This document shows, one piece after another, positions 25,873-38,369 of a stretch of DNA of 64,000 bases. The first letter of the stretch is position 1; the number at the start of each line of letters is the position of its first letter. Source of the stretch: Synchiropus splendidus (taxonomy: Eukaryota > Chordata > Actinopteri > Syngnathiformes > Callionymidae); NCBI RefSeq assembly GCF_027744825.2, contig NC_071334.1, positions 4,607,437-4,671,436 of the forward strand, in the 5' to 3' direction. The notes beneath the pieces are model-generated. The model saw only the letters and a list, made by a program, of their open reading frames with translations. It did no database searches and was not told the DNA's origin. The translations under genes and the position numbers were made by a program.

Positions 25873-26031
25873 CAGTGTGTATCCGCAGGTGGACTTTGAG
25901 ATGATGTGAGGTGCGAAAGGACTTTCCACAATAGGGGCAGTCTTTGGAGGACGACGCCAGACTCCGCTCCCGATGCTGGGCCAGGGACGGCTGAGCGCTC
26001 CCCGCCGCCTTCGCCAGGTCCTCCCCAACAT
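25873..26031 (-). CDS. znf536: znf536 internal coding exon with one C2H2 zinc finger
   Basis: Internal exon of zinc finger protein 536, a nuclear DNA-binding repressor expressed mainly in brain and known to restrain neuronal differentiation. The acceptor is a pyrimidine-rich tract ending CTCCTCCAG (AG at 26033-26032). The donor is CACACTG|GTCAGT (GT at 25872-25871). The exon is 159 nt, begins with 2 nt of a split codon and ends with 1 nt, so both phases are 1. Numbering residues from the split codon, the finger is C32-x2-C35-x12-H48-x3-H52 (core [17 protein letters not shown]), followed by TG of the TGEKP linker. The linker is completed by the next exon at 17251, which confirms the splice. 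The 30 residues before the finger are Ser/Ala-rich and show no domain. The preceding large N-terminal exon of the family is not in the window. Family assignment is firm; the choice among fish duplicates is open. Confidence 0.93.
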
Positions 26032-26099
26032 CTGGAGGAGACAACATACGGAGAGGAGGACAAAAATGGGAGGTGTGGTTAGCGTCACTTCAAACCAGC

Positions 26100-29000
26100 C
26101 TTTCACACAACACAGCACTTTTATTTGTCTGCTGCCTTTCTCCCTCCGCATGTCTGTCTTTGTCTCGATCCTTTACCAAGATGTGCAGACGCCACACAAA
26201 GTCAAACACGTTAAATGGCTTCTGACAGAGCGCTGACAATTCAGAAGCTTTTCATCAGAAGCACTGTCTTGCAATATACCGCCCCCAAAATCAAACACCT
26301 TTTTTTGCCCTAAATGTCGGCCTTCAATTTCCATCCACATATGTTGAAAACTGTGGGAAAATTAACAATACCGACAGAAGAATGAGTAGGAGGTGCATTT
26401 AATGTGGCTGTGTCAGCATCGCTGGATCTACGCACGACCCCGTTTTGACAGGTAGCTGTCACAGATATGATAGGGTGATAGCAGTTTTGACACCGCCCCA
26501 TTCTCGCGGAACACTGGGAAAAGAGAAAAAAAAAAAAAAAAAGCAATGACGCACATTTCACTTTACCAGCAGTTTGTTATCAACACAATCGCTTGGTGGA
26601 TTTGAGGATGAGGATGATGTGATGACAACCTGAGAATGTGTTGACAGCAGCATAATCGGAGGTGAGGGTGTCGCTGTGAGCCGGGTGGCGCTGTACGGAT
26701 GGTTAAGAGTTTTGATGTGCTGACAGACAAGAGGGCAGAATCCAAAGGACTTAGATGTGTTCTAAACGTGAAACAAAGACCACCAAGTATGACACGACAG
26801 ATGCTTCTTTGATTTCCTCCCTACCTGAATCCAACAACAACAACAAAAAAAAAGTAAACATCTGATGACATGTGATGGCAGGCCACCGTCAGCCGCCATG
26901 TGAAAAAAAAAAAACACTTTCGTTCTTGCACATTCCTCGACATGTTCCCTTTTACGCCGACATAATGCTGTTAACTATACATTTCAGCATGCTTTTCAAG
27001 TGCAGAATGCTAAATGTCATTCTCAAATCTCAATCACAAACCTTCATAGAAACAGCTGCTGCTGAAGAATGTCTTTTTTTTTGTGAAGTGAAATTGAAAA
27101 GTGGCCAATCCGCTCAATTTAACTCATATTTATCTTTTCAATGTGATTTGTAGAACTTGAATGTTAAACTAATATTATTGTCTTTACGATGCCCTGAGAC
27201 TATTTTGCAACAGCACATGAATGCACTTTGATTTACATTACTATGATGCTTTATGATATTTATTATGATTTCTACTTGTATAAAGAAGTTATGTCTCTTG
27301 TTATGGAAAATAGCTGCTGCTGTTCAAGCAGCCTTTGGAAATGTTTTGTACAGAGACAAAACGACTTCTTGCGTTATATTAATAATAAAAATATATACCT
27401 AAAATAAAAAATAAATACCTAAAAACAGAAGGTTAAATGCCCTTTCTTCTCTGGAAAAGGAAGAATAACAACAGTGTTTGTTCACATGTTGAAAACACAG
27501 GACTTCGCTTGAACTATGCAAACATCAACACAAACAATAGAAATCCCTCTCACTTCCTGCCTGTTTGCCCCAGTGAAGCATACTACAACATTATTACCTG
27601 GTCATAAACACTGAGGACTCTGGACGCACAAAACAGCATTCTGATGGTCTTTACCTTGAAATGGGGGCTGAAACAGTATATAATTCTACTAAAAATTAAG
27701 TCAGTGTTGTGTTTTTAAACTGCAAATAATAGTGCATTAGTGACACATTTGAGAAGATATAGTTCTTTTCTTCTGTCCAGGGTTTTGGAAACATCAGTTC
27801 AGTGGGATTACAGCGACTGTGGGAACATTATACCACTAATTCCTTTATTAGATGTAAACCGCATTTTTATATTTGCATTAGCTTGAACGCTAATAAATGT
27901 TTTCCGCGCCACAATTTCAACCAAGCGATGAATGGAGTGGAAAAATAAGTGATTCTGGCAAACCATTCCCAACTCCAAAATGATAATAAATAGACTTTTT
28001 TTTTTTTTGACAGTAGCCTAATCTTTTCTCTCCTGCCACACCCCTCCCTATTCCGTGCCCCCCTCTTTTTCCCACATCTATTGGGGGAGTCAAATAAGGT
28101 TTACAGAATGGAAAGCCCCAAGTCAGCAAGTCCTCATCCACGCTGACACTAAACACACGACTCCATTCAGCAGCTCCGCTATCAGACTGAAGGCTATTTA
28201 TCACCAGTGAAAGTGAAAAGCAACCTAAATGCAAGTCTGTGACAATACGCAGATCCCAAATGCCAGCTGCTTCTACTTGGTTCTGGGCAAATGGCTGCTG
28301 TAATTCGGCACAAAGGAAACGGGAGCTCAGATGCAGAGAGTCCCGCTTTTTTTTTTTCAACAGTCTAGTTCCATATTCGAACGAACATTATCGCACAATT
28401 GCAGCCAATATGTGTGAACAAACTATGTAACACGCATTCTTGCAACGTCAACGGCAGTAAAAACAACCTTACGCTTGGAAGGGATCAATTTTGCGCCTGT
28501 AGATCCAACTTGGGTACGGCGATTTAAACAACTTCACAAAAATGAGACTTAAAAAAACATGGCGAAAAGTAAGGTCCACCACATATTAAATTATAGAGGA
28601 AATGAGCAGTGGCATCTGAGCTTGAGATGAGATACAACTGAAAGGAATGTGAAGTTCTTCGGCCGTTTTGAAGGCTCCACCTGCTGAGGAGGTGATAAGC
28701 TTCTACAGCCTTGCGTTGGACGCTGCATCGATTCTTGGCATCATTTGCAGAGGAAGTGACATCACAGACAGCGACAGGAGCAGGCGGTTTAAGAGAGGAG
28801 GCTATGGAAGGCTGCATCCCACTGGACTCCATCGAGGAAGCGATAGATGTTCCAACCATTGGCGCACAGAAGGGCAAGGCCCTGGGAAGTTCCTTCACTT
28901 TTTAAAATACATGAATGGTTCTTATTTAACCAGAAATATCAGTGTAAACAGTCGTAAACAGCCACATCAGTAGCAAGATCTATTGACTTTCTGAATTTTT

Positions 29001-29330
29001 GCGGGCCTCAAAAGATAATTTCATGGCCCATATTCGGCACCCGGGTCTTGAGTTGCACACGCTGTCTAGCGCATATGCATTTTGCTTCCAAAACTGACTC
29101 AAAATAAATGCCCTTTGAGGGAAAGGAAAGAAAGAAAGAAAGCAACCCCCATTCCCCCGGCGTTTGGGCCAGAACACCACCATACTGTTGCCATTGTCGC
29201 CTGCTCACAAACATATTTTGAGCACTCTACTGTACACATCCCTTCTTGGCACAGAGTGGCCAACTTGTGTAGCAGACACCTGCCTGCCCCAGATGGGCCG
29301 AAAATTAAAAAATCCAAAACACGGCTTAGG
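26100..29330. other. non-coding, nothing recognised
   Basis: Poly-A/T runs at 26525-26542, 27074-27082 and 27997-28008. 27.1-27.9 kb is A/T-rich. The paired plus/minus frames at 28.5-28.95 kb are unrecognised. Confidence 0.4.
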
Positions 29331-29356
29331 AAGCAGGACGAACGCTGGACCGAACA

Positions 29357-29616
29357 CACACACACAATCCAGGCTGTCTGTCTCTCCTTCAGTGGCACAC
29401 ACACACGCACACACACACAAACTGCGTCTGGTGTGTTGGGGTTAATAGTTCTCCTGTAAGAGGAAGACACACCACTGTGAGGACCTGAGTGCTGGCATGC
29501 AACAGCCTTCAATAATAAATCCACCGTTTACAACACACATACACCGAAACGAAAGGTAAAGCAACGATCCTCAAAAGTGTGTGTGAGTGTGTGTGTTTGT
29601 GTGTGTGTGTGCGCAC
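29357..29616. repeat. (CA)n and (GT)n tracts
   Basis: ACACACACA at 29357-29365, an interrupted CA tract at 29395-29419, and an interrupted GT tract at about 29577-29612. Confidence 0.85.
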
Positions 29617-29988
29617 GTCACTGCCGCCAGTCCTTCACGCTTGTCTTTAATCAGTTGACTGATCTGCTGCTTTTAATGCGGCTGTTCCAATTACTGTAAA
29701 AGTCATCCGGCGCCATATAACCACAAATATTGACACTTTATTGCACAACACATTTATGACATTTTGAAGGTCACCCTGTATATTAGGCGTCCATCGCTGG
29801 ACGAGGGGGAGTGGGTGTTGTGTTGGGGAGGGAGGGGGGGGGGTCGCCTGTTGACACCCGCTCGTAACTATCTGCAGTGTATTGATTTTCAATCTCCCGG
29901 CTGTTTTCATGCAAAGAGGCTCCACAAAAGAGATTGAAGTGATTGCCACTGTAGAAAAGGCCTGCTCATGGCCTGTAGGGCCACTGGG

Positions 29989-30298
<310 letters not shown>

Positions 30299-30299
30299 A

Positions 30300-31740
30300 G
30301 TTGGATTGCATTCTATACAGCAACTTTTTTCTTTTTCTTCTACATGCATTATTCTTTTCACCCCCACATTCGCCGATCCATCTTTAACATTTAATGGTTT
30401 TTTAATCTCTCATCAATGAAGCCTTCACTCCTCACCACCCGAGGAGAAGACACGACAAACTGTGACTGTGCTGGTATGAGAATATCACAGGGAGAAGGAG
30501 CAAAAAAAAAAGAGGACAGGAAGAGAAATACATGTATAATTCAGCTGTATCTGATCTGAGACCAGCTCCTCTCCCCTCTGCCTTTACTGGTGTCACAGCG
30601 GCGTAATGGAACATGCCAGAACAAAGGCTCCCAGATCAGATTGGAGCAGAGTTGAGCAGGCCATCTGGGAGGCAGGCTGAGTATCAGTCACTCAGCCGGC
30701 TGTCTGCTACACTCATGTACACACACTTCCCCTCTGACTCACTGTGCGGAAGTGCACAAGTCTGTGTGTGTGAGCGGAAGAGTGTGTGACACCTCCCGGC
30801 TGCACGTCACCACCATCTCACTTTGGAGTGGCCGATACTTCACTACAGTGACACAACACCGTGTCAAAGTGATAGATACTGTATATAAATTGATAGGGAT
30901 GTGTGTATGCATAGTTCTGTTATGAGAAAAACTTAACTTTCGCTCAGAGACAGGCCCAGAAATGCTACGATTTAAAGCAGCATGTTGCGATCGGACCATT
31001 TTGAAGAGCAAATTTGTCCTAGAATTTCCCCCCTTTAAGCAAAGAAATGAGGGGCTACCATTAGGATTAGACATCCTCACCTACTTATATCTTAAACATA
31101 TATACAATATATATTCTCTGTGCTACATCTAACCTGGGATCCCACACAGCCCTTTAAAGTTATCCATTACCTTCCCCCCAAAAAAACTGTAACTTGCAAT
31201 GACAGTTATGCCATGGGATGCACAGCATCTCTGTACAGAGCAGGAAACGACCTAGAAACAAGCTAAATATTCGCAAATCGAGTCAGGTTTTCTCCACAAA
31301 AAGTGCCTTCAGAGAAAGCATTATAGATCCACAGTAGATCACTGATAAGTTGTAGGAGGAATCTTCATCGAAAGAGAAGTTGCCTTTCAGATAAACACAG
31401 GCATTTGACTGCAATATGTTGTTGAGCAAATGCCTTCATTCCGTCCCTATTTCTGCATGTTTCCACAAAACGTATGGATAGAGATGCAGTACCACTGGAA
31501 ACCATGGGGGGCAGTGTTGCTGTTACTTCTCAATACGTTGCTCTAATGAGACACAAAGAAGACAATGGCGGACGCTCTCCGTTCACCAGTGGCGATATAT
31601 TTAACATCCTCACCGACCATCGCATCCTACAACGCTGCCTCTGTTTCCTCTTTAGTGCAAGAGCTACATGCTCAATACTGACTCCACAGTCGCCATGTTA
31701 GGTTTGGAGGTTGTTGTTGTCATAAACCTTTGACTCTGGG
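30300..31740. other. non-coding, nothing recognised
   Basis: Mostly unique sequence. 31.47-31.85 kb has the look of a dispersed fish repeat but no second copy lies in the window. Confidence 0.35.
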
Positions 31741-31742
31741 CT

Positions 31743-31756
31743 GCTCCCCCTGGTGG
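31743..31756 (-). promoter_or_regulatory. CTCF-like core motif
   Basis: Minus strand CCACCAGGGGGAGC matches the vertebrate CTCF core CCASYAGRKGGCRS at all but one position (A for C near the end). Binding is inference. Confidence 0.35.
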
Positions 31757-32239
31757 ATATATTGGTGAACAGCAACACCAACGCAAAAAACGCGTGGAGG
31801 TATGTGACGGTAACAACGGACAAGTACAATTTTGCATGTAAAGGGAGCATTCAGGAGTGATTCAGGTGACTTTTTATTTTCCGTTCTTTCACTGTTTTAG
31901 CTGATAATGATGGTTTTATTTCTGTCCACTTTAGCGCGTACAAGTCATGCTAGCAATTGTACATTAGCTATTTTGAACTGTGGCTATTGTACATACAGTT
32001 TTAGTTCCATAGTTTACAGAAAATACAACAGTATTCAAACACACAAACAAGCCAGATCAACAAAGTCAACACAAATGGCTGTGTGTGCATGTGTGATGCT
32101 GGTGTGAGACCATTGTTAATGGTGCTCTTTCAGTCACACTTTGCACTCTAACTGCTCTGCGGTTTTGATTAGTATGATATCACTTTCAGGAAATAAAAGT
32201 CTGGAGGGAGAGGAGAAAAAAAAACGGCTCATAAGTCAT

Positions 32240-33500
32240 AAAAACACAAGATGTTTTTTGCCTCTCGCTCGGCCATTATTCTAATGTGTCACGTGATGCC
32301 CAGCCGAGCCCGACGGCCTTAAAGAACTGATTGATACGTGTATGTATGGCGGGTGGAGGGGGGGGTGAGGGAAGGGGAGGGGGGGTATTAAGAGAGATTG
32401 GGAGAGCGGGAGAAAGAGAGAGAGTAAAATGTGATGACATCATTTGAAAGGCATTAGGCTTTTAAAAATGCGCCCCCAGGGGGGGACTTGATTTCCTTAC
32501 ACCAGAGCAACACAACACCATCCGGCCTGACGCTCTCTCACTCTCTCTCTCCCGCACACACACACACACACCTCAGGATCACCCCCAAACCTTTCTTTTT
32601 ATATCATTTTCCTCTTCTTTAATTTGGACGGCTGCCATCTTTGTGCGCGTCGACTTCATCAATTTGAGGTTTAGCCACACTGCTGATGCTAGCATTCTGC
32701 TGGAACCTCAACTCGGAGAATTTATTAACCAAACACCAATTATCATTAAACGCCACTGCCTTATCCCCCTCCTTTTACCACTTGACAAAGACTACTTAAT
32801 GAAATTTTAGATTCAAGTTATTTGGTGGGTGATTTATTAGCGCGGAGGGAAAGTGCTAATGCAAAGAGTCTATTGAGTTCTTCCACGTTATACACTGCGC
32901 CAGAGCCTGTATACACAGGATATATACACATCACAATGCCACATGGAACCAGGAGAAAAGAGCCGGATAGAAAAGGTGGCTTGCAACCAGCGTTTCTTTC
33001 AAAAAAAAAAAGAAAAAAAAAGACTAAATTCACTGCTTTATGAGTCACCACATTTGGAAAGAGGACACACCAAAGAAGAAAAAAATAAAACTATGAAAAG
33101 TAAAAAGGAATAAGTCGCTGTTTACCCCGGCACAATGTTTGCGAGATGAAAACAGCAGCAGAATGTGTTACATATAAGACGGCGGGGTAAACAGGGGCAC
33201 CAGATGTTCTTTGATGTTAATAATGGCATTTATTATTAATATTAATTAGACTGCATTCAGCAATACATTTGGGCCATTTCCAAGTCAATTAAGCAAAATG
33301 GCATGCGGGAGATGTTGAAACGACATTTTAAGGCAGGTGTTCAGCGCTCCCCTAATAAAACATTTTTGCAGCTCCTGAAAAACAACCCAATTTCAGGCAG
33401 ATTTGATTTATTTCCCGTCTTTGTTTTGCGTGTTTTCTGCATTTCCGTCGCCTTGTCGCGCGCGTATCTCCAAAACAGCACATTGAGGGTGGGGTGAAGG
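32240..33500. promoter_or_regulatory. candidate conserved non-coding block in large intron
   Basis: Contains G-runs at 32.35-32.39 kb and a short (CA)n at 32557-32571, then low-repeat sequence. 33.17-33.48 kb is dense in homeodomain cores (GTTAATAATGG, TTATTATTAATATTAATTAG, TCAATTAAGC, CCTAATAAAAC) beside GC-rich patches. Regulatory role is inferred from composition only. Confidence 0.28.
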
Positions 33501-33754
33501 TTGTAGCTTGCTATATTGAATTGAAATGTACTGTTTCAGACCCGGTCCCTTGTCAATCCGAATGCAGAACCTGCAGGAAAGTTATCGGAGAGCGATCCAG
33601 ATAGATGGAGCTGGCCATCATGACGATCGTGTTTTTGACATGTCGTCTCCTTTATATTATAATTTCTGAAATACTTGAATATCATTCCATCATTTGCACT
33701 GATAAATGTCATTCAGGCGTTCATCCTTCAGTCATCATGAATAGTGGGCGTGAC

Positions 33755-33966
33755 TGGTGATGGATAAATGAGGCATCATGAAACAGTATTGCGGGGTTCA
33801 TGAAACACTGTCCTCATTTTCAGAGGCCACTAGATGGCGCTCTTGGTTTAGAACTGATGCGAGGTTTCATTGACTTAGTTGTTCAAGTCCAAACATTTTA
33901 CAGCAGACAGCGCCATCTGGTGGCCTCTCAGAATCAGACCGCTGTTTCATCAACCCGTCGTGACTG
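33755..33966. mobile_element. short TIR element (hAT-like MITE), copy A
   Basis: About 210 bp. The left end GGTGATGGATAAATGAGG...CATGAAACAG is imperfectly inverted at the right (CTGTTTCATCAACCCGTCGTGA). A second copy with the same organisation lies at 40114-40325. The 8-mer CGTGACTG occurs at 33749-33756 and again at 33959-33966, compatible with an 8-bp hAT target duplication, though exact termini are uncertain. The interior carries two inverted CTCF-like cores. Confidence 0.68.
33827..33923. promoter_or_regulatory. convergent pair of CTCF-core matches inside MITE copy A
   Basis: Plus strand CCACTAGATGGCGC at 33827-33840 and minus strand CCACCAGATGGCGC at 33923-33910 both fit CCASYAGRKGGCRS at every position. 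They face each other with 69 bp between them. Motif match is seen; binding is inference. Confidence 0.5.
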
Positions 33967-34560
33967 TCCATCCAATATGGGTCTTGATACATAACTCTCA
34001 CAGCTTTGAATCGCAAAGGAAATATTACAAACGGCAAAACAGTTGTGAGCAAATCCCAGTCTTCAGTATGAAGTCATGGCTGTGCAAGAATAGGATGAGT
34101 TTTTCTAATACCTGATGTCCACCTGTGGGGGCGCTATTCCCATGCTGTAGGATAAAGTGGGCAGCGGTTGCGGACAGTGAAGACGAAACAGTTGTATTCC
34201 ACCTCATTCCTTTACACGTTTTTCGATTTATGTTGAATAGTGTTTTTGAATATTGTGATATGAGCGTCACCATTGAGAAAAATCTGAACACTCATAGGGT
34301 CTGTGTACAATTGTAGGCGATCAGCAACACGTATATTACAAAAACACTTATTTTCATCATTTAAAAAAAAGAAATCATTGCTAAGTAAAATGTGGTCTTA
34401 GGTGCACTTAAATGTATCATGGTTATCTGTCCTAATTCTGATCATTTTGTTTCCTAAAATATCATTTGTGCGGATTTGTGTGTCTTAAATGCAAGTTTCA
34501 CACAACTCAGGCCATTTTGGTGTGTTTGTGCTGATGTTTGTGTGCTCCTATCTCGCTCTC

Positions 34561-35790
34561 CTTATGGGGACTAATTTTGGAAACACACCTACTGCACTTG
34601 TGGGGGCATTTATGCCGGTCCCCACAAGTCCAGCACCTCAATTTGAGGGTTAGAACTTCAAAATAACCGGGTCACAATATTTGGGTTTCAGTTTGGTTCA
34701 GAGTCCTGGTTAAGGAGAGCCATGTGTTTTTTGATGGTTAGGTTTGGAGTGAGAAGCTGGGGAAAGGGTGATGGCCATGACTGGTCCCCATAAGGGTAGT
34801 GCCTCAATTTGAGGGTTAAAACTTCAAAATAAATGTGTCATTCTGACTGGGTTTCACTTTGGTTCAGAGTCCTGGTTAAGGTGAGCCATGTGTTTTGGAT
34901 GGTTAGGTTTGGAGTGAGAAGCTGGGGAAAGGGTGATGGCCATGAGTGGTCCCCATAAGGGTAGTGTCCCAATTTGAGGGTTAAAACTTCAAAATAACTG
35001 TGTCATTCTAACTGGGTTTCAGTTTGGTTCAGAGTCCTGGTTAAGGTGAGCCATGTGTTTTGGATGGTTAGGTTTGGAGTGAGAAGCTGGGGAAAGGGTG
35101 ATGGCCATGAGTGGTCCCCATAAGGGTAGTGTCCCAATTTGAGGGTTAAAACTTCAAAATAACTGTGTCATTCTAACTGGGTTTCACTTTGGTTCAGAGT
35201 CCTGGTTCAGGTGAGCCATGTGTTTTGGATGGTTAGGTTTGGAGTGAGAAGCTGGGGAAAGGGTGATGGCCATGAGTGGTCCCCATAAGGTTAGTGTCCC
35301 AATTTGAGGGTTAAAACTTCAAAATAACTGTGTCATTCTAACTGGGTTTCACTTTGGTTCAGAGTCCTGGTTCAGGTGAGCTATGTGTTTTGGATGGTTA
35401 GGTTAAGGATGAGAGGCTGGGGAAAGGGTGATGGCCATGAGTGGTCCCCATGAGGGTTGTGCCTCAATTTGAGGGTTAAAACTTCAAAATAACTAGGTCA
35501 CTATATTTGGGTTTCAGTTTAGTTCAGAGTCCTGGTTTAGGTGAGCCATGTGTTTTGGATGGTTAGGTTTGGAGTGAGAAGCTGGGGAAAGGGTGATGAC
35601 CATGACTGGTCCCCATAAGGGTAGTGCCTCAATTTGAGGGTTAAAACTTCAAAAAAACTGTGTCATTCTAACTGGGTTTCACTTTGGTTCAGAGTCCTGG
35701 TTAAGGTGAGCCATGTGTTTTGGATTTTAGAGTGAGAGGCTGGGGAAAGGGTGGTGGCCATGAGCGGTCCCCACAAGGATAGCGATAAAA
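34561..35790. repeat. 165-bp tandem (satellite-like) array, about 7 units
   Basis: The block GGGTTTCA...TTTGGTTCAGAGTCCTGG begins at 34683, 34849, 35014, 35179, 35344, 35509 and 35674, i.e. a period of 165-166 bp. Units at 34849-35508 are almost identical. Each unit contains GGTCCCCATAAGG and AATTTGAGGGTTAAAACTTC. The array opens with a hairpin (CTTGTGGGGGCAT at 34597-34609 against 34612-34628) and ends in GGTCCCCACAAGG followed by (GT)-rich sequence. A decayed relative is at 61.7-62.3 kb. Confidence 0.95.
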
Positions 35791-38288
35791 GTGCACGGGT
35801 GTGTGTGTGAATGTGTTTTTTTGTGCGTGTTTGTGAGGGAGCGTAGACATCCTTGGCTTTTGGCAGCAGGTCTGCCTCTCTCTCTGGAGCTGGTGGAGGC
35901 AGCAGCCTTACAATGGTACATTAACAATCTGTGCGTTCATTTATCAGCGTGCGAGATTTGGACTCGGCGTTCATGGCGCGCTGCACTTTCCGCCGTTCAA
36001 AATTAATGAACAAGCTTCGCCTCGCAACAAACATGCACCTGTGCTGCAGAGATGCTAATCACAAACATTTATATTTATTAGTGAACGCCTGCATTAAAAC
36101 TGGAGTTGAGGAGGGATAGTTTTTTTTTTCCCCTCCCTTCTCCCATTGGGGTGATGGGTGTGCAGGAGGCTACTGCTGCCATTGGTCCTGACTAGATATA
36201 AGTGTACCTGGCAAATTTTCATATGGACAGATGGTTAAAAAATAAAAATAAACACATGAAAAACAAAGGTGTCGATGATGGATTAAACAGCAGGCGACTT
36301 GGCTGTCTGCATTGTTGGACTTATGAACGCATTTTCAGGAGTCAAAAAAACCACAACAATGGTATGATGCAAATAAATAAATAATAAGATCGAAGGAGAA
36401 GGAGAAAATTAAAGTGGATAAAAAAAAAGTTTCATTTAAGAAACAATCCTATTAAAATGAATAAATAACCACCTATGATGTATTCTATATAGTGACAATT
36501 CTACAGTTAGGTGAAAAGAAATATGTTTTTAAAATATGTGCTGGTCTACTAACACTTTTTTGCAACCATTGATTCATATCTATTGATATTTCGCCCACGT
36601 TGCCAATTTCTTTCAAGAGCATCGACTTCCACCGCTTGTTCCCCATCGACGCTCCCCTGCCTCCTCCTGCTCTCCACCCCAGACTGACAGAAGGTGGCTC
36701 TCCCTCTCCGTAAAGGCTATGCCTCTGCCCAGCTAGAGGAAGAGGAATGGTGCCATAAGTTTCTCCCTGGCACCGGCCCACCTTTGTTTTTTCGCCCCCT
36801 CCTCAAGTCTGTTTCAGGCTTCAAAGAGCATTGGAAAAAGACACTCACACACACACACACAGTCATACAAATGTCTGAGGGAGCACTGATGTCTCACTAA
36901 CTTTATCATTCTAGCAGGGTGATCATCGCCCCATTGAGAGGCTCTGGATGATGCTTGAGGGTAAATGCGTGTGTGTGTTTGTGTGTGAGTGTGTGATGTC
37001 CACCACTGCGTGTTACTGCCGTGTCATGACAAAGGCAGATGTGGACAGAGGTGGGCATGTTAAAGACATGCAGACAGAAGACATGACAAAGACGTTTGTC
37101 CATGTCTTTATATATAGACACTAGCCAACACACCAGTCTGGACGTGTTCATGTGTGTACTCGCGCACGCATGCTGTAATGATCCGCGTGTATATTCATCA
37201 TGCCCCCTCTTGGCCTACGTTGGCAGGAAGTGGTGTGGTTACCATTAGTGAAGGATGACTACCCCCCATCTCTATGACTGAGATCATAGAGGAAGAGGAA
37301 TAAGCAGAGTAAAAAAAAGAGTGATCGCAGAAAAAAGTGAACAGAGAGATTACAATATTTCAGGTAGGTAAACATACATACATTAATACATGAATATAAC
37401 AAGAAGATATATATTTAAATTAGTGCAGTTAGCAAATAGGAGAGAAGAGTTGATATTTAGGAGACACCAAAACCTGAATGAATAACCTAAACCGAACAAT
37501 GAATAAATGAAAGTGAATATTAAAAATAGGTAGAATGCAAACAATGGCCATATTGGAGGTGCAAGACAGTCCAGTTAAACTTGAAAGGACAACTGAGGAC
37601 GACCATCAAAGGTAGTGAAATAGATGGCAACAGTGGCAGGAAAAGAGGAGACGAAAGAGTATTCAAGGATAAAAATGGTCATGACAGAGTAATGACTAAA
37701 GAATTATGAATATACATTTGCACATTGAATATAGGCATTGCACAATTCTCAGATCAAAAACACAACTTCCAACTTGTAAGGACAAATGGAAGCACCTTTG
37801 ATTCAATATACTGTGAATGGCAAGAGATGAAAGGCAATTTTGTGAACAATAACTCACAACTAAAATCAGAAAATCCAAGACTTCAAAATGGGCTTCTTCT
37901 TCTAGATGTTACGATGGTGAGAACACCAGACCCGGGACTTGAGATGATGGGGGAAAGAACGACTGACAGGCACTAATCAATCACCCAGTCAAAAGAAAAA
38001 CACAAATTAAAAGTTGGCCTTAAATACGGTATTATATTATGTGTAAAAGTAGTGCCCACTGCCTTTTCTATTTGGTGTTTTAGAAACAAAACCTGCATTC
38101 ATGTCGAACAGTCATGACACTGGGGAGATATAAAAGATATAAAGGGATATAAAACACGATTTAACCAACCGAAAATATCTTATCTCAATGTTCAACCTGA
38201 TGCATCTCAGTCATTCGCCAATGTGACCCAGCAATGCTTGAGTGTGGTTCAAATCCGCTCAAAAATAAAGCGGAAAAAAAAAGTCTGT
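35791..38288. other. non-coding, mostly unique
   Basis: GT-rich tail of the array to about 35.84 kb, (CA)n at 36843-36862, GT tracts near 36.97-36.99 kb and an A-rich stretch at 37.3-37.9 kb. No gene recognised. Confidence 0.4.
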
Positions 38289-38369
38289 GGCGTCGCTGGA
38301 CTTGAACTCACAACCTCGCGTCCCACTGAAGCGCTGAATAACGTCCCAACTCTTCTCCACTCCGACATT
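38289..38369 (-). mobile_element. tRNA-like relic with pol III terminator (SINE head or tRNA pseudogene)
   Basis: 81-nt minus-strand segment. CAGCGCTTCAGTGGGACGCG then AGGTTGTGAGTTCAAGTCC resembles the anticodon-to-T-arm part of a tRNA, with B-box-like GAGTTCAAGTCC at 38309-38298. The 3' CGACGCC pairs partly with the 5' AATGTCG. Nine T follow a few bases later (38282-38274). T-stem pairing is poor, so not a functional tRNA. Confidence 0.32.

Noticed and set aside
28524..28973. Overlapping open frames on both strands
   Set aside because: No family recognised and mutual antisense frames suggest chance or an unidentified repeat.
38225..38262. Plus-strand GGTTCAAATCC resembling a B box
   Set aside because: No A box, T-stem or terminator arrangement around it; probably chance.
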